8,884 nucleotides of DNA from an uncultured Lachnospiraceae bacterium (GCA_902782815.1 CACZOS010000353.1:1-8884); one strand, 5' to 3'. Numbered from the stretch's first letter, positions 1 to 7,096 are shown. Made by a program: numbers and translations. The notes: generated by a model not told the origin, from the letters alone.

Positions 1-643
1 CCAAAGTCCAGGTAAGTTCGTAACCGTTTTCTCCCTTTATCTCCTGATCGACGGTCTCTTCCATCTCCTCATAGAATGCATCCCTGCCATATTTGTCCGA
101 TAATTCTTCTTTGATCCTCTGTCCCAGACGGTCAGTGTCGTCGATGATATCTTTGATGGTCAGGGTTTTCCCTGTCGCTGAATCCAGATTGATACTGCTG
201 TATCCGTAATTTCCATGGGCTCCCTCACTGTCGGAATAATCGAAGATAAGAAGGCTTAATGCTTCATTGTCGGCTCTTCGGATAAACAGCATTTCATTAT
301 TTACATCAGGAGCCCGGTTATCCATAAATCTGTTCAAGGCAGCAGATAATTCGGGGTACTGTTGGCGGCTTTCCCCGGTCAGACGCAAAACCTGGCGGTT
401 GCCGTATGCAACGTTTCCACCCCGCTTTTCCATGATACCACGTTCAAGAACCGGTCTTGATATTTCCTTGTCCGTGGTACTCCTTTCTCCCGTATCCGCT
501 GTTTCCTTTTCCGTGGTATTCATTTCCGCTGTATCTGCTGTTTTTTTCTCAGGTTCTGAACCGGATCCGTTCTTCCCGCCACAAGCGGTTATGGTAAGAG
601 CAAGAAAAACCATACCCAGAAACAATAATAATGCTCTTTTCAT
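1..643 (-). CDS. Lipoprotein, DUF3298/RsiV-like, C-terminus cut by window edge
   Basis: The first 214 residues are visible and the gene runs off the left edge. The start ATG at 643 follows an AAAGGAG site that overlaps the stop codon of the upstream ATPase gene. Residues 1-20 are a lipoprotein signal peptide and the lipobox ITAC places the lipidated cysteine at residue 21. Residues 24-62 are a Thr/Glu/Lys-rich linker containing a 13-residue tandem repeat. Residues from about 75 resemble the extracytoplasmic domains of RsiV/PdaC-like proteins (DUF4163 plus DUF3298). The clearest match is the segment with GAHGNYGY, then NLDSATGKTLTIKDII near residues 145-170. The family includes anti-sigma sensors and peptidoglycan-associated proteins. 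This one has no cytoplasmic anti-sigma part, so a surface lipoprotein of unknown function is the safest description. It is the third gene of the ABC transporter operon. Confidence 0.75.
   Translation of the reverse strand, partial: MKRALLLFLGMVFLALTITACGGKNGSGSEPEKKTADTAEMNTTEKETADTGERSTTDKEISRPVLERGIMEKRGGNVAYGNRQVLRLTGESRQQYPELSAALNRFMDNRAPDVNNEMLFIRRADNEALSLLIFDYSDSEGAHGNYGYSSINLDSATGKTLTIKDIIDDTDRLGQRIKEELSDKYGRDAFYEEMEETVDQEIKGENGYELTWTL
464..541 (-). repeat. 39-bp tandem duplication in lipoprotein linker
   Basis: Two adjacent 39-base units encode TADTAEMNTTEKE and TADTGERSTTDKE, residues 35-47 and 48-60 of the lipoprotein. The units differ at several positions, so the duplication is not very recent. 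It lengthens the flexible spacer between the lipidated cysteine and the folded domain. Repeats of this kind can vary in copy number between strains. Confidence 0.7.
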
Positions 644-657
644 GTAAAATAACTCCT

Positions 658-1785
658 TTAGTCTGAAAACCGGAAATCTTTTACCGGTATTCTCTTTGAA
701 GAAGAATCAGCGATAATTCGGACCGTACTCCTGGAGTAAGCAGGATCCCATCGATACTCTATAGATTCCGAATGTGCCTTAAGTATGGTATAAGCAAGTG
801 TATTGTCGGTTTCTTCCGGCCTGAAATCCCCCGGATACTTCACCGTCACTTCCGCTTTCTCCTGCTGTTGTGCATATATGATTGTAACCTGGATATCAGG
901 TTGCTCCAGTTCAGGCATCAGTATCTGCATACATAATTCCTCCACAATCGATTGAAGGCTGATACCGCTTCTCGGAGGAATCTGATTTTTATAACAATAC
1001 TGTTCGATTCGGGAAACCGCATCCGCATAATCAAAGGATTTCGATGATATACTGAACTCCAGCACTTTAAGCCCCTTGATAAATCGTGTGGTCTTTTCTT
1101 TCGCAGGATGATCAAAAATCTCCTCGGGTCTGCCCTCCTCATAGATTCCACCTTCATCCATGTAGAAAACCCTGTTTGAAATCTCCCTGGCGAATCTCAT
1201 TTCATGGGTCACGATCATCATTGTCTTCTTCTGTCGTGCAAGTTCACGGATAACAGCCTCCACTTCCCCGATCATGGTTGGGTCCAGGGCACTGGTCGGT
1301 TCGTCAAAAAGGATGATGTCAGGATCCATAGCCAATGCTCTTGCAATTGCTGCACGCTGTTTCTGCCCGCCTGACAGCTGACCTGGATAATTTAACTGCT
1401 TTTCTTCCATGCCAACCATCCGAAGCAGCTTTATAGCTTTATCATAGGCTTCCTGACGGCTCAGGCCAAGAAGTCTGAACGGTGCATACATTACATTCTC
1501 GATCACCGTAAGGTGACCGAACAGATGGAAAGACTGGAATACCATACCCATCTTTCTGCGTATCCGGGATTTTTCACACTTTTCTGCCGTGATATCCTGA
1601 CCATTAAGGATAATCTGTCCTGATGTGGGTTGTTCCAGCAGGTTCATACACCTCAGTAATGTCGATTTCCCGGTCCCGGAAGGGCCAATCACCGCAATCA
1701 CATCCCCTTCATTAATAACGGTATTAACATCCTTAAGGGGGACTGCGTTCTCATATTCTTTTCTCAGATGTCTGATCTCAATCAT
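658..1785 (-). CDS. Amino-acid-type ABC transporter ATPase with degenerate GHKL-like C-terminal domain
   Basis: This is the ATPase subunit of a polar amino acid importer (GlnQ/HisP type), acting at the inner face of the membrane. Residues 1-240 form a complete nucleotide-binding domain: Walker A GPSGTGKS (34-41), Q-loop Gln84, signature LSGGQ (137-141), Walker B with Asp161-Glu162 in IILFDEP, and switch His194. The family is usually about 240-250 residues, but this protein has 375. The extra region, about 241-375, follows the pattern of RsbW/GHKL ATPase domains: a helix with VEEL (281-284), paired strands, then YPGDFRP (317-323) and a final strand STVRIIAD. Key ATP-binding residues look changed: Gln287 sits at the N-box Asn position and Tyr317 at the D-x-G aspartate. 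It may therefore be a non-catalytic regulatory domain; this is inference. The start overlaps the permease gene by 8 bases, implying translational coupling. Confidence 0.9.
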   Translation of the reverse strand: MIEIRHLRKEYENAVPLKDVNTVINEGDVIAVIGPSGTGKSTLLRCMNLLEQPTSGQIILNGQDITAEKCEKSRIRRKMGMVFQSFHLFGHLTVIENVMYAPFRLLGLSRQEAYDKAIKLLRMVGMEEKQLNYPGQLSGGQKQRAAIARALAMDPDIILFDEPTSALDPTMIGEVEAVIRELARQKKTMMIVTHEMRFAREISNRVFYMDEGGIYEEGRPEEIFDHPAKEKTTRFIKGLKVLEFSISSKSFDYADAVSRIEQYCYKNQIPPRSGISLQSIVEELCMQILMPELEQPDIQVTIIYAQQQEKAEVTVKYPGDFRPEETDNTLAYTILKAHSESIEYRWDPAYSRSTVRIIADSSSKRIPVKDFRFSD

Positions 1786-3331
1786 GTCTCGTAATTCCTT
1801 TCAGAATCTGTTCCTCCGTACGTTTCGTCGGATCGATTCTCCGGATCACCCGGTCGGTGATCCATGTCAGGATTCCGGCCAGAATAAAGTAGATCACAGC
1901 TACAGAAACAATGGGGAAGAATGGTTCATATGTACGGCTCCGTATGATGTCTCCTATTCTGGTCAGATCTTCTACAGTGATATATCCGACGATAGCAGAT
2001 GCTTTGATCAGAGCAACGATTTCCCCCTTATAAGCAGGCATAAAATGCTGTGCTGCCTGGGGAAGTATCAATCCAAAGAATGTTTCACGATCGTTAAAGC
2101 CCAAAGCATAAGCTGCCTCTGTCTGCCCTTGATCAACCGCTTTGACACCGGATACCAACATGCCGTACATGGCAGTACCAAAAGTAAGGGAAAATGCTAT
2201 TATGGATACCACCAATCCGCTGATGGACACCTTCCCGAAAACGACATAATACAGCAGCATCAAAAGAACGACACCCGGCATTCCCCGGATAAGCCAGACA
2301 AAAAAACCTGTCATCCTGTTTGCGATCATATTTCCCCTTCTGCATGCAAGATACAGGGCAAAACCCAGCAGGGTACCAAGGATTACCGATGTTACGGTGA
2401 TGATCAGGGTGGCTGCAATTCCTTTCAGAAAGAGCCGGTAACGATTCTCCGTGACAAATGTTTTCTTAAAGCTGTTGACGATTGACTGCAGGAAAGATCT
2501 GGGTCCGGTATCCTTTTTAAGGACAGCAAATACAATCCTGTCATAGATATTCGGTTCTGAGAAATACACACTCTCTTTCCGTTCTTCCGTGATTGCGATC
2601 CCCGAGGCCGCGAAGTCAGCTTTCCCCGCGGTCATGGCAGGCATCAAAGCTTCAAAGTTCATATTTACTACATCCAGACCATATCCGTATTCCTTGCAGA
2701 AGCGGGCAGCGATATCCAAATCATATCCCACAGTAATCTCATCCCTGACATAGCTGTAGGGAGGATAAGTTCCTTCCGTCAGAAATGTCAGTGTCCCATT
2801 AGTGTCAGGCAACGTGGTGTAATCGATCATATTCTTTCGGGATTCCTCTTTCCCACACCACATTTCTTCGATTTTGCTCAGTTCCCCGTTTTCCCTCAGG
2901 AGGGCCAGAAAGTCATTCATCTGATCCCGCAGCAGCTTGCCTTTCTCTGTTTTGGGAAACACATATGCTGCCGGATTTCTCCCGATTTCTTCATCCAGCA
3001 AGGCAAGGGAATCTTCCGTGGCCAAATACTGGCTCAGCACCATCCTTCCATTAGGAAAAGCATCGATCTTATTTGATTTCAACGCCACGACAATATCCGG
3101 AAAACTGCTGAAGTACAACACTTCAGCATCCTCCACGTTCTCTTTGGTCATCCTATCCAGGATAGTGCCAACCTGTACACCGATTTTTTTGCCGGATAGT
3201 TCCGATATGGAAGAGTATACTCCTTCTCCTTTCTTGTCTTCTTTATGGTTACAACCCATCATCAATGCAGACAAAGAAAAGAAAAGGCAGGTGTAGACGA
3301 ATAGTATTCTAATTAAACGTTTTTTTTCCAT
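1778..3331 (-). CDS. Fused substrate-binding lipoprotein and permease of an amino acid ABC importer
   Basis: One 517-residue protein supplies both the receptor and the membrane channel of a polar amino acid importer. Residues 1-26 are a signal peptide with a slightly atypical lipobox (MMGC, Cys27). Residues 41-160 and 180-275 are SBP_bac_3 segments, but in swapped order. The half that normally comes second (GKKIGVQVGT, KIDAFPNG, ENGELSKIEEMWCG) precedes the half that normally comes first (EGTYPPYSYV, VGYDLDIAARF, ITEERKESVYFSEP). Likely amino-acid contacts are present: Thr56, Asp90 and Arg251. Residues 300-495 form a HisM/GlnP-type permease with several membrane helices and the EAA loop GQTEAAYALGFNDRETFF (402-419), which docks to the ATPase. 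ATG 3331 follows a GAGGGA ribosome site. This is the first gene of the operon, upstream of the ATPase. The substrate cannot be named. Confidence 0.9.
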   Translation of the reverse strand: MEKKRLIRILFVYTCLFFSLSALMMGCNHKEDKKGEGVYSSISELSGKKIGVQVGTILDRMTKENVEDAEVLYFSSFPDIVVALKSNKIDAFPNGRMVLSQYLATEDSLALLDEEIGRNPAAYVFPKTEKGKLLRDQMNDFLALLRENGELSKIEEMWCGKEESRKNMIDYTTLPDTNGTLTFLTEGTYPPYSYVRDEITVGYDLDIAARFCKEYGYGLDVVNMNFEALMPAMTAGKADFAASGIAITEERKESVYFSEPNIYDRIVFAVLKKDTGPRSFLQSIVNSFKKTFVTENRYRLFLKGIAATLIITVTSVILGTLLGFALYLACRRGNMIANRMTGFFVWLIRGMPGVVLLMLLYYVVFGKVSISGLVVSIIAFSLTFGTAMYGMLVSGVKAVDQGQTEAAYALGFNDRETFFGLILPQAAQHFMPAYKGEIVALIKASAIVGYITVEDLTRIGDIIRSRTYEPFFPIVSVAVIYFILAGILTWITDRVIRRIDPTKRTEEQILKGITRHD

Positions 3332-3371
3332 AGTCCCTCACTTAATCTGTATGTTTATTTTCTTCAAAGGG

Positions 3372-3405
3372 TGTGACACTTCTGTGACATGTCCGGTGAT
3401 AAGAT
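3372..3405 (+). promoter_or_regulatory. Tandem TGTGACA operator plus -10 box for the plus-strand peptide operon
   Basis: TGTGACA occurs at 3372-3378 and again at 3383-3389, an 11-base period with a 4-base spacer. Exactly 10 bases later is TAAGAT (3400-3405), a 4/6 match to the -10 consensus. No good -35 is present, as expected for activator-dependent promoters. Transcription would begin near 3412, about 50 bases before ATG 3461. The same layout occurs at 7476-7509. The region also lies upstream of the divergent ABC operon. Confidence 0.65.
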
Positions 3406-3460
3406 GTAAATGTAAAAAAGAGCTACCAAAAACCAATAGAAAAAAAAAGGAGAGAAGAAC

Positions 3461-3685
3461 ATGAAAGATACAAGAAAGAACATTTTAAACGCAGTAATGA
3501 TTTTTGCAGCAGCATTTGTGGCATTCACCCTGATCACCATGGCCATCATGTCCGGTACAATCTGGCAGGCTGTATGCACACCGGTTCCATGGTTACTTGC
3601 AATGATCTGCAGTACAGCCGGTTTCGTCGTTTGCGAAAACAACGTGAATTTTGATAGCAATATGGATGGAAGAGTATTCCAATAA
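3461..3685 (+). CDS. Small membrane protein, two predicted transmembrane segments
   Basis: This 74-residue protein is not recognised as a known family. ATG 3461 follows a strong AAAAGGAG site with a spacing of about 8 bases. Two hydrophobic segments, about residues 10-33 and 40-59, are joined by a short turn containing a proline. A basic N-terminus (MKDTRKN) suggests that the N-terminus and the polar C-terminal tail (ENNVNFDSNMDGRVFQ) both lie in the cytoplasm. There is no double-glycine leader. It is the first gene of a two-gene operon, 51 bases ahead of a double-glycine leader peptide gene and behind the TGTGACA promoter. An immunity or accessory role for the peptide is possible from context alone. 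A bacteriocin-like hydrophobic peptide is an alternative. Confidence 0.7.
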   Translation: MKDTRKNILNAVMIFAAAFVAFTLITMAIMSGTIWQAVCTPVPWLLAMICSTAGFVVCENNVNFDSNMDGRVFQ

Positions 3686-3736
3686 ATATGACAGATAAAT
3701 CTCAACAGTAATATCAGAATAAAGGAGGAAATACCA

Positions 3737-3961
3737 ATGAAAAAAGAATTAGACATGAGATTATTAAACCAGATAACAGGCGGAGCCGATGAAGTGGGAG
3801 CCCGTATCGTTTTAGAACCGGCCTTTGCCTTGGATGATGAGGAAGATAATACCAATACCCGGTGGAGAAAAAAATATAGAGGACGCCCAAGGTCCAATGT
3901 CCCCACTTTGGAACCTGATGACGTTCAGGTTATCTCATTAGATATAACTGTTACTCCTTGA
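3737..3961 (+). CDS. Double-glycine leader peptide precursor
   Basis: A 74-residue precursor whose N-terminus is a canonical leader for C39-peptidase ABC exporters: MKKELDMRLLNQITGG. Counting back from the cleavage site after Gly16, Ile is at -4, Leu at -7 and Leu at -12, the three hydrophobic positions the peptidase recognises. Cleavage would release a 58-residue core starting ADEVG. The core is unlike most class II bacteriocins. It has no cysteine and little hydrophobicity, with an acidic run (DDEEDN, 34-39) followed by a basic run (RWRKKYRGRPR, 43-53). A signalling or surface-binding peptide is as plausible as an antimicrobial. ATG 3737 follows AAAGGAGG. It is co-transcribed with the small membrane protein and followed directly by a terminator. 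No exporter or modification enzyme is nearby. Confidence 0.8.
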   Translation: MKKELDMRLLNQITGGADEVGARIVLEPAFALDDEEDNTNTRWRKKYRGRPRSNVPTLEPDDVQVISLDITVTP

Positions 3962-3972
3962 CACTCTCTCCC

Positions 3973-4018
3973 AGATTCGAAGGTAAAGAATGATAATTCC
4001 TTCGGATCTTTTTTATTT
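3973..4018 (+). terminator. Rho-independent terminator of the plus-strand peptide operon
   Basis: AGATTCGAAGG (3973-3983) pairs with CCTTCGGATCT (3999-4009), 11 base pairs with one G-T wobble, and is followed by TTTTTTATTT. It starts 12 bases after the peptide stop codon. The T-tract overlaps the stop codon of the convergent beta-helix gene. Confidence 0.85.
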
Positions 4019-5446
4019 AGCAATATTATGCGTTTTGTAAACCTCTATCATGTCTTTACCGGGAGTGAAACGTGAGCCGATGTCATTAAGCAATGAATGG
4101 AAACCCTCAATTATTTCTGTTCTGTCAGAATAAACCTTTCCGTATTCTGCTTTCCAGCTCTTTTCATCCCCGATCTCGGCACACACATTACCACTGATGT
4201 CATTTATCATGTCTTCTCTTCGGCAGTATTCGTTGAATTCAACTCCGCATTCACCACCTATAATAAGGTTCGCGAAGATGCGATTATTTTTGCTCTTTTG
4301 TACTCCGATCTGCGTATCATTGTCCACCAGAGTATTGTGGTGAAATTCGCACTCTTCCGTAAATCCGCGGTCTTCGTCATATCCGCCAAAACACAGTCCT
4401 GTCCATCCATTGCAGTCAGCTATGACATTATCATGCACTTTAATCCCCGACACTCTGAATAGCTCATTATCCTCCGGATTATGTTCTGTTGCCACTTCCA
4501 GACCGATATCACAGTTAAAAATGAAATTATTGCAGATTTCTATATCCTGTCCCCCATCGACATAAATTCCATCTGCACAAGGATCATATTCCCCGTCTTC
4601 ATAATATGCCGGATTTCCTTCCGTACTGATGTTGTAAACGATATTATCCCGGCAAATACCTTTCCTGACAAAATCTGATTCATATGGATTCCGGGAGCTT
4701 TTATCGTCAGTATGTTTAGCCGTTCCCTCAAAACCGATCATGTCAATCCCGATATTATTATTATCATGGACAGAATTCCCTGCAATCACAAATCCTTCGA
4801 TATTGCCATTGAGAACCAATGACTCACTATCACCACACTCGCAGCCATATATTTCACAGCCTTCGATCGTAAGGTCTGTGACAGGCATAAGATCGTTTTC
4901 TGCATAGACACAGATTCCATGAACACCGCGTACACCATGGACTGTGCAATTGATAATACCGATTCCCTGCAACGGCCTTTCCCCGGAATCTCTCGTACTC
5001 GTATATTCAATACCATGTGTTCCGCCTTCTGTTTCCAATCCTTCTATCGAGATATTACACACATTGACAAGACGGATACCTACCCCGTCTTCAGCATGAA
5101 TGATAACCTTTTCACCTTCCGCTGCGATGATCCTCGTTGGAAAATCTTCATTTCCTGAGCATTCCGGACCTAATTCCAGGGGTTCATAGTCTCCGCCATG
5201 CATGATAATCAATGATCCAGGGGCAGCTTCAGACGCAGCCGAAGCAGTGGCAAACGGTGCATCCGGCGTCCCTTTTCCGGATGCATCACTTCCATTTTTT
5301 GCCACATGTACTTCATTTTGATCTGTCTGTGTTGTATCAGACTCCTGATGCTTAATCTTGCCCGTACCGCACGAGGATAAGCATAACGATATAGTCAAGA
5401 GCATAATCAAAAATAAAAATGGTTCGTATTGTCTGATCTTATCCAT
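4013..5446 (-). CDS. Secreted lipoprotein with right-handed parallel beta-helix
   Basis: The protein has 477 residues from ATG 5446, chosen because TGAGGAAG lies just upstream and the signal peptide then begins correctly. A longer reading from a GTG at 5521 has no ribosome site and spoils the signal peptide. Residues 7-25 are hydrophobic and the lipobox LSSC gives lipidated Cys26. After a polar linker, VHVAKNGSDASGKGTPDAPF (46-65) matches the opening motif of DUF1565/pectate-lyase-like beta-helix proteins. Residues about 120-420 contain repeated coils of the form I-x-I-x-G/N-C/N-x-I/V (ISIEGLETEGG, LTIEGCEIYGC, IEICNNFIFNC, IKVHDNVIADC). Known relatives bind or cleave polysaccharides, but no catalytic residues could be assigned here. 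The neighbouring amylase suggests a carbohydrate theme, yet the genes have separate promoters. Confidence 0.85.
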   Translation of the reverse strand: MDKIRQYEPFLFLIMLLTISLCLSSCGTGKIKHQESDTTQTDQNEVHVAKNGSDASGKGTPDAPFATASAASEAAPGSLIIMHGGDYEPLELGPECSGNEDFPTRIIAAEGEKVIIHAEDGVGIRLVNVCNISIEGLETEGGTHGIEYTSTRDSGERPLQGIGIINCTVHGVRGVHGICVYAENDLMPVTDLTIEGCEIYGCECGDSESLVLNGNIEGFVIAGNSVHDNNNIGIDMIGFEGTAKHTDDKSSRNPYESDFVRKGICRDNIVYNISTEGNPAYYEDGEYDPCADGIYVDGGQDIEICNNFIFNCDIGLEVATEHNPEDNELFRVSGIKVHDNVIADCNGWTGLCFGGYDEDRGFTEECEFHHNTLVDNDTQIGVQKSKNNRIFANLIIGGECGVEFNEYCRREDMINDISGNVCAEIGDEKSWKAEYGKVYSDRTEIIEGFHSLLNDIGSRFTPGKDMIEVYKTHNIAK

Positions 5447-5494
5447 GCTATTCTTCCTCAATAATATTTCGAAAACCTCTTTATGTATAGTTAT

Positions 5495-5523
5495 ATTATA
5501 TATTAAAACTATTCTGTACACAA
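5495..5523 (-). promoter_or_regulatory. Probable sigma-A promoter of the beta-helix lipoprotein
   Basis: On the minus strand TTGTGT (5523-5518) is followed after 17 bases by a perfect TATAAT (5500-5495). The -35 is weak (3 of 6), but the region is very AT-rich. It lies about 50 bases upstream of the start codon and immediately after the amylase terminator. Confidence 0.5.
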
Positions 5524-5549
5524 CAAAGAGAGGAGTCCCCTCCTCTCTT
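5515..5549 (-). terminator. Rho-independent terminator of the amylase gene
   Basis: A perfect 10-base-pair stem, AAGAGAGGAG with CTCCTCTCTT (5526-5549, 4-base loop), lies 43 bases past the amylase stop. On the minus strand it is followed by a T-rich tail, CTTTGTTGTGT. The tail is not pure T, so termination may be partial. Confidence 0.7.
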
Positions 5550-5591
5550 AAGTATTATCAAATATGACATTCTCACTGTATTATTCTGGCA

Positions 5592-7064
5592 TCAATCATT
5601 AACGATCAGTTCCTCAAACGCCTTCTCCCTGACCCAGATGGCCACATTTCCACCCTCTGTACGGAACTCACCCCATCCGTCGTCGTCGATCACAACTTCT
5701 TCAGGGCAGTTTCCGATCGCATCACGGAATACAACTCCCGCGTTTTGGGTTCCCATAAACATTCTTTTAGTTCCTCCCTCTCCGTTGGAAAGGAGTACAG
5801 CTATACCGGAATCCGACTGTTCCATGTCCCCTCGTCTCACCCAGCCGATGATGTGAGAATCATCAAAGTAATCTTCTTCCTCACCGTAAGCATAGGAATA
5901 CCGGATTTTAATCATCTTTCCCAGGTTGGGAACAAGCGGACGGTTTTTAACCGGGTTCCCATAGTAGTCGGAATAAAAGACGCAAGGAATTCCCTTGTCC
6001 CGAAGCAGTATCATGGCATAAGCCAGAGGTTTGAACCAGTCGCTTACAAAGGACTCAAGACTCTGTCCGTACTGGGTGTCGTGATTATCCACGAAAGTAA
6101 CCGCCTTGTCAGGACGCTCTTCAATCAGGGTATCGGTGAAAATCTCCCGCATATCGTAGTCTGCCCCCGCCTGCGACGCATTAAAGAAATTGTAGTGAAG
6201 CGCTACGTCAAAGAGTGACATCTCATTATCCACAGAATCCAGATAGTAAAGAAGCCTTCCGATGTCCCCGCTCCAGTATTCACCGACTGCAGGGAGCTCC
6301 TCATTCCGTTCCTTTCGAATACTATTTAAAATATTCTTGTAAAACGAGAAACTTATATGATTCACCGCATCAAGCCTAAGCCCGTCAATGCCGGTTTGCT
6401 CGATATACCAGTTCAGCCAGTTCCTGGTCTCCCGGATTACAACCGGGTTACCCATATCGACATTCATACCCATCAGATAATCAAAGTTGCCGTTCTCCGG
6501 ATCGGTATCCTTCTCCCACTTTTTCCCGGTAAACCGGAAGATTCGGTTCTGATACTCCTCGCCTTCCGCGTAATCTGTTCCGGAGAAATGCCGGTGGTCC
6601 CAGGTAAATGTACTGTATTTTCCCCCTCTTCCGGGAAAATTGAATTTGGACCAGACCAGGACCTTCTCCCGGTCCCCGACCTGGACATTCCGGTCCTCAG
6701 CCAGATCCGTCACAGCGGTGACTTCTTCCACCTCATCACCACCCATGCGGTGGTTGAGGACAATATCGGCAAACACCCTGATATGCGCATCATGAAACGC
6801 GCGGATTGCCTCAAGGTATTCTTCCTTCGTTCCATATTTTGTCCGGATTGTTCCCTTCTGATCGAACTCCCCGAGATCATACATGTCATAAACACCGTAA
6901 CCGACATCCTCCTGTGAAGTACCCTTATACGCCGGAGGAAGCCATATATCTGTAATACCCAGTGTGGCAAGGTTCTCCGCTTTCGCGGCGCATCTTTTCC
7001 ACCATAGGCCGTCATTCGGAAGATACCACTCAAAATATTGCATCATGGTTTTGTTATGACTCAT
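5592..7064 (-). CDS. Cytoplasmic alpha-amylase, GH13 (AmyA/AmyL-like)
   Basis: This enzyme hydrolyses internal alpha-1,4 bonds of starch, glycogen or maltodextrins. It has 490 residues, close to E. coli AmyA and to mature Bacillus licheniformis AmyL. The start begins with TMMQYFEWYLPNDG just after the N-terminus, as in those enzymes. The GH13 motifs are intact: DIVLNH, GLRLDAVNH with nucleophile Asp232, VGEYW with acid/base Glu262, and FVDNHD with Asp329. The C-terminal beta domain (GGTKRMFMGTQNAG, DDDGWGEF) is complete. There is no signal peptide, so it should act inside the cell on stored glycogen or imported oligosaccharides. ATG 7064 is preferred because AAAGGAG sits 9 bases upstream. Earlier starts, including a GTG at 7106, lack a ribosome site and lie upstream of or in the transcription start region. 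It is monocistronic, with its own promoter and terminator. Confidence 0.95.
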   Translation of the reverse strand: MSHNKTMMQYFEWYLPNDGLWWKRCAAKAENLATLGITDIWLPPAYKGTSQEDVGYGVYDMYDLGEFDQKGTIRTKYGTKEEYLEAIRAFHDAHIRVFADIVLNHRMGGDEVEEVTAVTDLAEDRNVQVGDREKVLVWSKFNFPGRGGKYSTFTWDHRHFSGTDYAEGEEYQNRIFRFTGKKWEKDTDPENGNFDYLMGMNVDMGNPVVIRETRNWLNWYIEQTGIDGLRLDAVNHISFSFYKNILNSIRKERNEELPAVGEYWSGDIGRLLYYLDSVDNEMSLFDVALHYNFFNASQAGADYDMREIFTDTLIEERPDKAVTFVDNHDTQYGQSLESFVSDWFKPLAYAMILLRDKGIPCVFYSDYYGNPVKNRPLVPNLGKMIKIRYSYAYGEEEDYFDDSHIIGWVRRGDMEQSDSGIAVLLSNGEGGTKRMFMGTQNAGVVFRDAIGNCPEEVVIDDDGWGEFRTEGGNVAIWVREKAFEELIVND

Positions 7065-7096
7065 ATACATCATCTCCTTTCCCATGAATTGCATAT

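Noticed and set aside
1625..2485. A 286-codon open frame on the plus strand
   Set aside because: It lies antisense to the ABC ATPase and permease genes, whose motifs are unambiguous. Its translation is rich in His, Ser and Cys without domain signs, and it has no ribosome site.
658..3331. The ABC transporter as exporter of the double-glycine peptides
   Set aside because: The ATPase is of the GlnQ importer type without a C39 peptidase domain, and its partner is an importer permease with a binding domain. Peptide export must be encoded elsewhere.
3332..3371. A sigma-A promoter for the ABC operon
   Set aside because: TTGAAG and several AT-rich hexamers occur, but no pair had both acceptable sequence and 16-18 base spacing.
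3364..3906. A 180-codon open frame on the minus strand
   Set aside because: It covers the two small plus-strand genes and their promoter. Those genes have strong ribosome sites, a leader motif and a terminator, whereas this frame has none.
5745..6917. Long plus-strand open frames within the amylase gene
   Set aside because: They are antisense shadows of a gene with all GH13 catalytic motifs intact.
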